Source of the DNA: Aggregatimonas sangjinii
Lineage (GTDB): Bacteria; Bacteroidota; Bacteroidia; Flavobacteriales; Flavobacteriaceae
DNA: 64,000 bases
Reading direction: 5' to 3'
NCBI RefSeq assembly: GCF_005943945.1
Contig: NZ_CP040710.1
Location: 1,003,001 to 1,067,000 of the forward strand
Shown here: positions 1 to 7,128 of the stretch, piece by piece
Layout of the letters: every line of letters begins with the position of its first letter
Position numbering within the stretch: position 1 is the first letter of the stretch
Position numbers and translations under genes: made by a program
Notes under the pieces: model-generated
Told to the model about the DNA's origin: nothing
What the model saw: the letters and a program-made list of their open reading frames with translations, nothing else
Databases searched by the model: none

Positions 1-176
1 AGACAGATAAAAACAAACAACGTATCGTAGATGAATATCGAATCGACGCCATTTCGGTCGGTAGTGATTGGAAGGGAAAATATCCGAAGGTAAGCTGTGC
101 CATGGAATACTTCGACTATACTAAAAATGTGAGCAGCACTATACTCAGGGAGGCATTAAAATTGAACCAAGGGTAG
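1..176 (+). CDS. TagD-like cytidylyltransferase, C-terminal part only
   Basis: The reading frame starting at base 3 is open from the window edge to a TAG at 174-176, giving about 57 C-terminal residues. They contain VGSDWKGK and, 20 residues later, VSSTILRE. In glycerol-3-phosphate or ethanolamine-phosphate cytidylyltransferases (TagD/Pect type) a G-D/S-DW-x-G-K segment is followed by the STSDL/ISTTKI-type nucleotide-binding loop, and both are present here in the right order. The enzyme would make a CDP-activated polyol or amino-alcohol. The gene converges with the LicD-like gene, with only two bases between the stop codons, and the adjacent genes encode enzymes that use such donors. The substrate cannot be told from this fragment; the catalytic HxGH motif lies outside the window. 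Confidence 0.7.
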   Translation, partial: TDKNKQRIVDEYRIDAISVGSDWKGKYPKVSCAMEYFDYTKNVSSTILREALKLNQG

Positions 177-178
177 GT

Positions 179-763
179 TTACGCCAGAGCGTTATCATCC
201 GTTGAGGTGTCCCAGTCTTTTACAGGTGTCTGCCAATCGCCGTATCTATAGGTAAGGTAATCGTCGGTATTTTCTGGTATGGGATAATCTTTATCTTTAA
301 AACGAACGTGTTTAAAGCCGGTGTAAAATTTTGCCGGCACGTATTTGGTTTTTTTATCGATTTCCCAATACGTTTTTTCTTCTTTGGTATACTTCACGAA
401 AACATCCAAACAAACTTTACCTTTTAGCAATCCAAAAAATTTCTTAGATCTTATTTTTATCATCCTGAGGTCGCCTTTTCGGAAAAAATCGCTAGTTGTT
501 TCGAAATGACGATGGCGAATTCTAAAACCTTGACTTTTTAGTTCCTTTAATAGCAAAGCTAGTTTAGGGGTCTCACTTGCATGGAGCGAGATGTCCAGAT
601 CATTATCCCACGGCAGAAGCCTATTTTCGCGACGAATGCCCAAGAGCGTGCCGCCTTCGAGCCAATAGTTGACCTGATGCTTTTCAAAAATCGTGGTTGC
701 CTTGGCCAATAGGCTTTCCGCATTTTGAAGATTCTTGCCCTCTAACGTTATATCATATGCCAT
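179..763 (-). CDS. LicD-family phosphotransferase-like protein
   Basis: A 194-residue protein whose residues 33-59 read WLEGGTLLGIRR, a short gap, then PWDNDLDISL. This is the signature of the LicD/FKRP family, which transfers phosphocholine or another phospho-alcohol from a CDP donor to a sugar. The aspartates of DNDLD are the expected metal ligands. There is no signal peptide or membrane segment, so action is on the cytoplasmic side. It is shorter than many LicD proteins (about 270 residues) but has the complete nucleotidyltransferase core. It lies downstream of the TagF/GT2 fusion and the LicC-like gene on the same strand and is probably co-transcribed. The name LicD reflects family membership; phosphocholine as the actual cargo is an inference. 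Confidence 0.75.
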   Translation of the reverse strand: MAYDITLEGKNLQNAESLLAKATTIFEKHQVNYWLEGGTLLGIRRENRLLPWDNDLDISLHASETPKLALLLKELKSQGFRIRHRHFETTSDFFRKGDLRMIKIRSKKFFGLLKGKVCLDVFVKYTKEEKTYWEIDKKTKYVPAKFYTGFKHVRFKDKDYPIPENTDDYLTYRYGDWQTPVKDWDTSTDDNALA

Positions 764-803
764 ACTGAAAATTAAATGTAACCCGATATTCCCCTGGTCA
801 GGT

Positions 804-2627
804 TTAGTTCGTATTGATTTGTCGGAGTCGTTTCAACTCTTTGTAGCGACTATAGACTCCGAGAGCGTTCAAATAGCTAATAATGATGCCCTTTTTACCA
901 TCAAGAAATCCCAGTCTTAAGAAATAATGGTTGAAGAAACGATAGGCTGGTCTTAGCGTGAAATGATAGAGGTTGGGTTTGTAGTTTTTTTCAAATTCTT
1001 CCTGTGCTTTCATCTGCCCATACTTTATCATCTTTCCTTTGTAATCCTCGTAATTCGTATAGGAATAATGAATCAATTTATGATTTAACACGTCCGTTTT
1101 GCCGTCTACATTAAGCGTTTCGTGTACGATACGATCTTTGGTAAAAGATGCTTTGCTTTTTCTGAACAGCCTAAAATTCTTATCGCTTTGCCAACCGCTA
1201 AACCGCAAGATTTTTTTCTGAAACATAAAGGTGCGATAGAACATATAGGCTTCAGCGGCATTTTCGGAATTTACGGTAAGCAATACTTCATTTTTCAAGG
1301 CATCGGTCAGTCGCTCGTCCGCATCCAAAAATAAGATCCAATCATTGGAAGCCTGTTTCATGGCGAACGATTTTTGATTGGTATAATTTATGAAAGGCCG
1401 CTGAAATAATTGCACCCGCGAGTTGGTTTTTATGCGCTCTACAGTACCGTCTGTACTGTAGGAATCGACAACGATAATTTCATCGGCAAATTGAATGTTC
1501 TCCAAAACTTCATCTATGTTGGCGATTTCATTGAAAGTGATGAGAAGTGCGGAAATTTTATTTCGAACTTTACCGTCCCATAGGTTTTTGATGGGCTTGC
1601 CAAAGATGGCGTCTATTTTTAATTTTCTAAATAAGGGTAGATTCCTTTTTTCTGGAACTCCGTTTTTTTTAATATATTCTTTGGCTGCAGCGACCATACG
1701 CTCCGAAGATTTACCGTCGGAATACGGATGGAGCATCGCGTTTAATTCTTTGCGTTGCTTTGAGAACACTTGGCTATTCAGGTTAGTTAAAACATGATCG
1801 ATTAAACCGCTCTTCTCCTTAAAATTATCCCATCTAATATGCTCTGCAATTGTCTTGTATGAAATCGCGGGCTTATCTAAAAGCAAGAACTCGTAGATGA
1901 CAGATGAGGTGTCACTAATCAAGAGGTCGGCCTGGAGCAGGTATTTAATGATGTTTTTTTCTTCCTTGAAAATAATATTCCCATATTTTTCAGAAAGTGT
2001 CTTATAGGCTTCAATGAATTGAACATCCATTAAATCATGAAACTTAATAAAAATCAAATATCCGGTCTGGACCGCCAGCTTTTCGATTTCGCCCAGTAAA
2101 TCTTCCGCAGATGTTAAACTAGGCGAAAAAGTTGGCGCATATAGAATGATTTTGTCGGTATGATGCTCTTTTAAGAGCTGTTCTTTTTCTGCATCATATC
2201 GGTTTCTGTCCGTCCCGTATACATCTAATTTTGGCCATCCCGTCTCGATAACTTCAAAATCTTTGTGTTTAGCTTTCAGCTCATTGAAGCGATTAGTAAA
2301 ATATGGCCCTTGGGTAAGGTACAGGTCAAAGTAATGACGTATCCTAAAATGCCCTTTCTTTTCGCCGGCCAGACCATGAAAAATTTGTGTTTTAAGACCC
2401 CGCAAGTAGTAGGGGACTTCGTTACCTGGAACAAAGATCACATCACTCTTGTAGTATTGCAAGTCTAAAATACTCGTGGTGTGCGGCTCATTCTTGAAGG
2501 GGAATTTGTGAAGCAGTTTTTTAGAAAGGTACCAGATGAAATCATCTTCTTGTGCCACAAGTACTTCACGAATGGGTGCTAAAATACCGAAGGCGTACGC
2601 GTTTTGGCAAAAAAGAATAAATTTCAT
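804..2627 (-). CDS. CDP-glycerol glycerophosphotransferase-like / GT2 glycosyltransferase fusion
   Basis: A 607-residue two-domain protein. Residues 1 to about 335 resemble the TagB/TagF CDP-glycerol glycerophosphotransferase fold: an HG pair in FHGLAGEKKGHFR, then ISDTSSVIYEFLLLDKPAI, the D-x-S-S and E-F-KP donor-binding elements. Residues about 357-600 form a WaaE/KdtX-type family 2 glycosyltransferase (ITFNEIANIDEV, EIIVVDSYSTDGT, FLDADER). The second half is closely similar to the separate glycosyltransferase at 3639-4445. The ATG overlaps the stop of the upstream LicC-like gene in an ATGA arrangement, which implies translational coupling. The fusion suggests that one protein adds a sugar and a phospho-polyol to the same glycan. 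There are no transmembrane segments. The order of reactions and the substrates are unknown. Confidence 0.8.
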   Translation of the reverse strand: MKFILFCQNAYAFGILAPIREVLVAQEDDFIWYLSKKLLHKFPFKNEPHTTSILDLQYYKSDVIFVPGNEVPYYLRGLKTQIFHGLAGEKKGHFRIRHYFDLYLTQGPYFTNRFNELKAKHKDFEVIETGWPKLDVYGTDRNRYDAEKEQLLKEHHTDKIILYAPTFSPSLTSAEDLLGEIEKLAVQTGYLIFIKFHDLMDVQFIEAYKTLSEKYGNIIFKEEKNIIKYLLQADLLISDTSSVIYEFLLLDKPAISYKTIAEHIRWDNFKEKSGLIDHVLTNLNSQVFSKQRKELNAMLHPYSDGKSSERMVAAAKEYIKKNGVPEKRNLPLFRKLKIDAIFGKPIKNLWDGKVRNKISALLITFNEIANIDEVLENIQFADEIIVVDSYSTDGTVERIKTNSRVQLFQRPFINYTNQKSFAMKQASNDWILFLDADERLTDALKNEVLLTVNSENAAEAYMFYRTFMFQKKILRFSGWQSDKNFRLFRKSKASFTKDRIVHETLNVDGKTDVLNHKLIHYSYTNYEDYKGKMIKYGQMKAQEEFEKNYKPNLYHFTLRPAYRFFNHYFLRLGFLDGKKGIIISYLNALGVYSRYKELKRLRQINTN

Positions 2628-3310
2628 TTGTGAAAGATATTGTTCACACTTTCCAAATCTTCCTTAAAATCGACCTCCATACAATCAAATTTTGAAATAT
2701 CGAGAGCGGAAACCTTCAATCCATCCTCAGCAATGGCAATTTCAAGGCCACGTTCAAAATAATCGTTGTCATCGCATTCCTCTAGCCTCTTAATGAAGCA
2801 AGCAACATCGTCCTTAGCGATATAATTGATGCCCACAGCCTCTCCCAAACCGTTTTTCACCTCTTTTGAAAGTGCATGAATATAGCCGTTCTTTAAGGTG
2901 TATTTTACTTCTTCATCCGCTACCTTATCCGTGTTCACGGCTACAAAAGATTTACCTTTCTCAATATATGGTTTAAAAAGGGTCAAAAGTTCATCGTCGA
3001 ATACGACATCGCCATTCAACCAGAGCACAGCGCTATGACGGTTTTTTTTCAAGGCTTTAAGGAGACTTTTTGAAGTGTTGGTACGATCGAAAAATGGATT
3101 ATAAATGTAAATAAGCTCTGGAAAACGTTCCATGATCAGGTCCTTTTTAAAACCTACAACAACATTGATATCATCTACGGAATAATGATTTCCTAGATTT
3201 TCGACTTGCATGCCCATAATTGTCTTTCCGTTTTTTAACGGAGTAAGTGGTTTGGGAAACGGATTTCCTAAACGAGAACCAATACCAGCGGCAAGAATAA
3301 TAATCTTCAA
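2624..3310 (-). CDS. LicC-like sugar/choline-phosphate nucleotidyltransferase
   Basis: A 228-residue nucleotidyltransferase. It begins KIIILAAGIGSRLGNPFPKPL, the N-terminal NTP-binding loop with its signature arginine and lysine, and contains LWLNGDVVFDD, the metal-binding aspartate region. Length and pattern fit the LicC/choline-phosphate cytidylyltransferase and short NDP-sugar pyrophosphorylase group. The start codon is TTG: an in-frame TAG lies two codons upstream, and no ATG precedes the first beta strand, so the start is well constrained. The stop overlaps the next ATG by four bases. With the LicD-like and TagD-like genes it suggests synthesis of a CDP-alcohol donor. A hexose-1-phosphate nucleotidyltransferase role remains possible. 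Confidence 0.7.
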   Translation of the reverse strand: MKIIILAAGIGSRLGNPFPKPLTPLKNGKTIMGMQVENLGNHYSVDDINVVVGFKKDLIMERFPELIYIYNPFFDRTNTSKSLLKALKKNRHSAVLWLNGDVVFDDELLTLFKPYIEKGKSFVAVNTDKVADEEVKYTLKNGYIHALSKEVKNGLGEAVGINYIAKDDVACFIKRLEECDDNDYFERGLEIAIAEDGLKVSALDISKFDCMEVDFKEDLESVNNIFHK

Positions 3311-3638
3311 AATCTATATCGTTTTAAATTGAACTTTTGTTCTACGGACACAATATAAGGGGATTATGAACTTAATAAAAAAATATCGGAAGTTTTAAAT
3401 GCAAAACCAATCGTGAATTGCTCGAAGGCACTTTTTATGAAAATTGCAGGAAGTCTTACAAAACTTTGTTTTGCTGACCTTTCAAGAGTCTGGAGAGAAT
3501 AATTTTAGGGGTCAACTTCAATATTACCTCCGTGCTAAAGGAATATTTAAGGAGCGTTTGTTTTTAGAATGAATGGATGCGTAATTGAAATAGAATAGCA
3601 ATTGAAACCCCGCGAAATATACGTTGGGAAGAACCCTC
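3311..3638. other. Intergenic stretch without a recognisable gene
   Basis: About 330 AT-rich bases separate the GT2 gene from the start of the three-gene glycan operon; both lie on the minus strand. Reading frames are short and show no family resemblance. The minus-strand promoter of the LicC-like operon should lie near 3315-3360. A loose -7-like element, TAGATTTTG, sits just at the TTG start but has a three-base rather than two-base spacer, so it is not called. Confidence 0.5.
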
Positions 3639-4445
3639 TTAATTTCCAGTTTGCCGCACTGGCTTTAGACTTGGAACTTTTTGTTCATGCTCCAGTCTTC
3701 TCAGCTCCAAGTAGCGTTCCCAATCACCGAGCGCTCCCAGGTAACATATCGTCATACCTTTAAAACCATCTAAAATACCTAGACGTACGATATAGTTATA
3801 AAGAAAAGTAAAGGTTGGTTTTAAAAGTAAAAGCGCAACACTAAAGGGTTTACCTTTTTGAAAGGCCTCTTTGGCCTTTAGTCTTCCATAGAGCACCATT
3901 TTGTGCTTGTAATTCGCAAAATCGCGATAGCAGTAGTGGGTCAGTTTTGATTTTAAGATACCCGATGTACCATTGACCTCCAAGGTCTCGTGTACGATAC
4001 GTTTCTCTGAAAATCTAACCTTGCTCTTTCGGAAGAGTCTATAATTTTTATCTGTTTGCCATCCACTGAAACGTAGTAATTCCCTCTTGAACATGAATTT
4101 TCTACGAAACCAATAGGCGGCATGGGTCGCCGAGGAGTTTGTGGTGGCGATGATTTCTTCCCTTAGTGCTGCGGTAATCACCTCATCGGCATCGACGAAA
4201 ACTACCCAATCGTTCGAAGCCTGGTTGAGCGTGAACGCTTTTTGCGCAGTATAATTTTTAAAAGGATGCTGAATTACCTTCACCTTGGGGTGGGCAACTA
4301 AATATTCATAGGTTCCATCTGTACTGTAAGAATCTACAACGATAATTTCATCTGCGAATTCTACCGATTTCAAGCACTTTTCGATGTACCCGACTTCGTT
4401 GAAAGTTATAATTAATGCTGATATTCTTGCGCGCTGAAACTCCAT
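3639..4445 (-). CDS. WaaE/KdtX-like family 2 glycosyltransferase
   Basis: A 268-residue GT-A enzyme. The motifs are ITFNEVGYIEKCL at the N-terminus, ADEIIVVDSYSTDGT, and VFVDADEV, the metal-binding DxD equivalent. LRFSGWQTDKNYRLFRKSK followed by RIVHETLEV is the conserved acceptor-side block of lipopolysaccharide-core glucosyltransferases such as WaaE. It is clearly paralogous to the C-terminal half of the 804-2627 fusion, sharing long blocks in the same order. It is soluble and probably associates with the inner face of the membrane. It is separated from the glycan operon by 330 bases, so it may be transcribed alone. Its acceptor could be the lipopolysaccharide core or the same glycan as the fusion protein. 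Confidence 0.8.
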   Translation of the reverse strand: MEFQRARISALIITFNEVGYIEKCLKSVEFADEIIVVDSYSTDGTYEYLVAHPKVKVIQHPFKNYTAQKAFTLNQASNDWVVFVDADEVITAALREEIIATTNSSATHAAYWFRRKFMFKRELLRFSGWQTDKNYRLFRKSKVRFSEKRIVHETLEVNGTSGILKSKLTHYCYRDFANYKHKMVLYGRLKAKEAFQKGKPFSVALLLLKPTFTFLYNYIVRLGILDGFKGMTICYLGALGDWERYLELRRLEHEQKVPSLKPVRQTGN

Positions 4446-4541
4446 AGTAAGATATGCGTAGGTTATTCATTTTAGGAGTGGTCTGGTATTAGAACTTTAA
4501 AAAGCGCAAAATAGTATGCGTTACTATAAAATTCTTACAAA

Positions 4542-5357
4542 TTAAACAGCTACATTGTGTTCCCTTAGCGCATCGTTTAGCGATGTCTTCTTATTGGTGC
4601 TTTCTTTTCTTGTGCCGATGATCAATGCACAGGGCACTTGAAAATCCCCTGCAGGAAATTTCTTCGTGTAACTCCCTGGTATAACAACTGAACGGGCAGG
4701 AACCCTACCTTTGCGTTCAATTGGTTTGTTGCCAGTAACATCTATGATTTTTGTAGAGGCGGTAAGCACCACATTGGCACCTAGGACGGCTTCCTTTTCG
4801 ACGCGAACTCCTTCGACGACGATGCAACGCGATCCTACAAAGGCATCATCTTCGATAATGACGGGTGCGGCTTGCAAAGGCTCCAAAACACCACCGATAC
4901 CCACACCCCCGCTAAGGTGCACGTTTTTGCCGATTTGGGCGCAACTACCTACCGTTGCCCAGGTGTCGACCATGGTTCCCTCATCTACGTATGCCCCGAT
5001 ATTCACATAACTGGGCATTAAGATAGTCCCCTTGGAAATATAGGCGCCATGTCTGGCCACGGCGTGCGGGACGACACGTATGCCCTTTTCGGCATACCCT
5101 CTCTTCAGGGGAATCTTATCATGGTATTCAAATATACCCGCTTCAAGGGTTTCCATTTTTTGAATCGGAAAATACAAGACAACACCTTTCTTGACCCATT
5201 CGTTGATTTTCCATCCGTCGGATGTGGGTTCGGCGCAACGCAATGTTCCGGAGTCCAATAAATCGATAACCTCCCGAATGGCATTTTGGGTATGCTGTTC
5301 CTTTAAAAGTTCCCTGTTATCCCAGGCGTTTTCAATGGTGTCTTGTAATGCTGTCAT
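4542..5357 (-). CDS. dapD: 2,3,4,5-tetrahydropyridine-2,6-dicarboxylate N-succinyltransferase
   Basis: A 271-residue enzyme of the lysine and diaminopimelate pathway that succinylates tetrahydrodipicolinate. The left-handed beta-helix is visible as repeated hexapeptides: GAYVDEGTMVDTWATVG, CAQIGKNVHLSGGVGIGG, then EDDAFVGSRCIVVEGV. The start is set at MTALQDTIE (5357), because an upstream in-frame candidate at 5378 lies inside a -7 promoter box and so cannot be in the transcript. The resulting length matches the family norm. It is divergent from ruvX across about 100 bases. No neighbouring lysine genes are present. Confidence 0.93.
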   Translation of the reverse strand: MTALQDTIENAWDNRELLKEQHTQNAIREVIDLLDSGTLRCAEPTSDGWKINEWVKKGVVLYFPIQKMETLEAGIFEYHDKIPLKRGYAEKGIRVVPHAVARHGAYISKGTILMPSYVNIGAYVDEGTMVDTWATVGSCAQIGKNVHLSGGVGIGGVLEPLQAAPVIIEDDAFVGSRCIVVEGVRVEKEAVLGANVVLTASTKIIDVTGNKPIERKGRVPARSVVIPGSYTKKFPAGDFQVPCALIIGTRKESTNKKTSLNDALREHNVAV

Positions 5358-5377
5358 GCTCCAATTTAAGATTTGCA

Positions 5378-5385
5378 CAAATATA
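5378..5385 (-). promoter_or_regulatory. Probable dapD -7 box (TATATTTG)
   Basis: Read on the minus strand the bases are TATATTTG, an exact match to the Bacteroidota TAnnTTTG element. Transcription would begin about 15 bases before the ATG at 5357. A CAA (TTG on the minus strand) at 5411-5413 lies 25 bases away, slightly beyond the usual spacing. Confidence 0.6.
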
Positions 5386-5439
5386 AGTTGCCCCCGATGA
5401 ATATGCCTTTCAAATTTAGAGATATAACAATTTATAGGT

Positions 5440-5447
5440 TATTTTTG
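5440..5447 (+). promoter_or_regulatory. Probable ruvX -7 box (TATTTTTG)
   Basis: An exact TAnnTTTG match lies ten bases before the GTG at 5457. No TTG is present at the expected upstream position. If used, the leader would be only a few bases long. Confidence 0.45.
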
Positions 5448-5456
5448 CCAAAAAAG

Positions 5457-5867
5457 GTGAGTAGGGTTTTGGCATTGGATTTTGGAAAGAAACGCACGGG
5501 GATAGCCGTGACCGACGAATTACAATTGATAGCGTCCGGGTTGACTACGGTAAATACTTTTGAGTTGATTCCGTTTTTGACAGCATATATCAAAAAGGAA
5601 AATGTATCCTGTATCGTGGTCGGGGAACCAAAACAGATGGACAATACCCCATCGGAATCAGAAGCGATGATCCAACCCCTCATCAATAGATTACGTAAAC
5701 TATTCCCCGCAATAATTCTTGAGCGACAGGATGAGCGCTTTACCTCAAAAATGGCGGTACAAGCAATGATCGCAGGGGGCATAAAAAAGAGTAAAAGAAG
5801 AAACAAGGCTTTGGTAGATGAGATTAGTGCGACACTTATTTTACAGGCCTATTTAAACAGATTTTGA
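5457..5867 (+). CDS. ruvX: RuvX/YqgF Holliday junction resolvase-like nuclease
   Basis: A 136-residue RNase H-fold protein of the YqgF family, implicated in 16S rRNA 5' maturation and proposed as a Holliday junction resolvase. Near the N-terminus VLALDFGKKRTGIAVTD carries the first catalytic aspartate; IVVGEPKQMDNT gives the central strand and the conserved glutamate region, and QDERFTS the third motif; the final helix holds the last acidic residue (LVDEISATLIL). A GTG start at 5457 gives the usual family length of about 136-138 residues. An earlier in-frame start would add 28 unrelated residues and overlap the dapD promoter. The stop overlaps the def ATG by one base (TGATG), so the two are co-translated. 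Confidence 0.88.
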   Translation: MSRVLALDFGKKRTGIAVTDELQLIASGLTTVNTFELIPFLTAYIKKENVSCIVVGEPKQMDNTPSESEAMIQPLINRLRKLFPAIILERQDERFTSKMAVQAMIAGGIKKSKRRNKALVDEISATLILQAYLNRF

Positions 5868-6457
5868 TGATATTACCCATTGTAGCTTATGGTGATCCGG
5901 TACTTCGAAAGAAATCGACCGATATTGATAAGAACTACCCCAAATTGGATAACCTACTGGATAATATGTGGGAAACGATGTACAATGCAAATGGAGTCGG
6001 CTTGGCCGCCCCACAAATCGGCCTTTCGATTCGATTGTTTTTGGTCGATACGAGTCCTTTCGCAGACGATGAGGAATTATCCGAGGAAGAACAAAAAAGC
6101 CTTGGCAGTTTTAAAAAGGCCTTTCTAAATGCGAAAATCTCCGAGGAAACCGGCGAGGAATGGGCCTTTAACGAAGGATGTTTGAGTATTCCCGATGTAA
6201 GGGAAGACATCAAACGAAAGGATACGATTACGATTACCTATCAAGACGAAAATTTCAAGCCCCATACCGAAACGTATGATGGCTTGCTCGCGCGTGTCAT
6301 TCAACATGAGTACGATCATATCGAGGGAATCCTGTTTACCGATAAGTTGTCGACTTTGAAAAAACGCCTTTTAAAAGGGCGATTGAAAAATATAGCCCAA
6401 GGTAAGATTCAAGTAGATTATCGCATGCGTTTTCCAGAAATGAAAAAAGCGCGCTAG
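5867..6457 (+). CDS. def: Peptide deformylase
   Basis: A 196-residue metalloenzyme that removes the formyl group from nascent proteins. All three motifs are present: GVGLAAPQIG, EGCLSIP with the metal-binding cysteine, and QHEYDHIEGILF (HExxH). An acidic insertion between the first and second motifs (about residues 66-85, rich in Asp and Glu) is seen in other Bacteroidota deformylases. The ATG at 5867 overlaps the ruvX stop. A 10-base palindrome, GCGCTAGCGC, spans the stop codon region near 6450; its role is unknown. Confidence 0.95.
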   Translation: MILPIVAYGDPVLRKKSTDIDKNYPKLDNLLDNMWETMYNANGVGLAAPQIGLSIRLFLVDTSPFADDEELSEEEQKSLGSFKKAFLNAKISEETGEEWAFNEGCLSIPDVREDIKRKDTITITYQDENFKPHTETYDGLLARVIQHEYDHIEGILFTDKLSTLKKRLLKGRLKNIAQGKIQVDYRMRFPEMKKAR

Positions 6458-6510
6458 CGCTGCTGAAATCAAAGTAAAAGTATAATATTTGTGCTTGCAA
6501 TTAAAGATAT

Positions 6511-6966
6511 ATGAGTTTAGAGAAAATTTTGGCCATAGGCGGTAAACCCGGGCTTTTCAAATTGATTACCCAAACCAGGGCAGGTTTTGTTGCGGAATCA
6601 TTGTTAGATGGTAAAAAGGTCTCGGTGGGACTTCGAAGTAACGTGAGCGTGCTCTCGGAAATCGCCATCTATACCTTGGAAGAGGAGCTTCCCCTGCGCC
6701 AGGTTTTTCTGAACATTCAGGTAAAGGAAAAAGGAGGCAAAACCAGTGTAGGCCACAAAGCGGATAAGCTGGAATTGGAAGAATACTTTTTCGAAGTGTT
6801 GCCCAATTACGATGAAGATCGGGTCTACGCCAGCGATATCAAAAAAGTAATCCAATGGTATAATATTCTGCACGAGCAGGGCATCACCGATTTTACGGAG
6901 GATAGCGACTCAAAGAATGACAAGGCTAATGATGAAGCATCTAAAAGTGACGATTCGGAAGAATAA
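6511..6966 (+). CDS. DUF5606 domain protein
   Basis: A 151-residue cytoplasmic protein with N-terminal sequence SLEKILAIGGKPGLFKLI, characteristic of the DUF5606 family restricted to Bacteroidota. The core runs to about residue 125 and the last 25 residues are a charged, disordered tail rich in Asp, Ser and Lys. No function is established. It follows def by 53 bases on the same strand and is closed by a strong terminator, so it is likely the last gene of the ruvX-def transcript. The sequence ATAATATTTG about 25 bases upstream could also act as a weak internal promoter. Confidence 0.8.
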   Translation: MSLEKILAIGGKPGLFKLITQTRAGFVAESLLDGKKVSVGLRSNVSVLSEIAIYTLEEELPLRQVFLNIQVKEKGGKTSVGHKADKLELEEYFFEVLPNYDEDRVYASDIKKVIQWYNILHEQGITDFTEDSDSKNDKANDEASKSDDSEE

Positions 6967-6992
6967 TCGTTTTGGAATTGTGTAACTTAACA

Positions 6993-7023
6993 AAACCGCG
7001 GACTGTTCTGTTCGCGGTTTTTT
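6993..7023 (+). terminator. Rho-independent terminator after the DUF5606 gene
   Basis: AAACCGCG pairs with CGCGGTTT across a 12-base loop, followed directly by a T-run. It closes the ruvX-def-DUF5606 unit. Confidence 0.85.
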
Positions 7024-7128
7024 CGTATGACATATTTTACCAAAATGACCAAACCGATGAATACGAAGTTCACTAGAAAACCGAAACAATTGGTTATATT
7101 TAGGCGACTACTTAAAACCAGTATTCCG

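Noticed and set aside
1122-2468. Plus-strand frames of 60-100 codons opposite the TagF/GT2 fusion
   Set aside because: They lie entirely opposite a strongly supported gene, with no homology or promoter.
3311-3638. A possible gene fragment in the gap between the two glycosyltransferase genes
   Set aside because: Short frames only, none longer than about 30 codons with any resemblance to a family.
6447-6465. The GCGCTAGCGC palindrome at the end of def as a binding site or terminator
   Set aside because: It is short, without a T-run and partly coding; a ten-base palindrome is not enough to claim a site.
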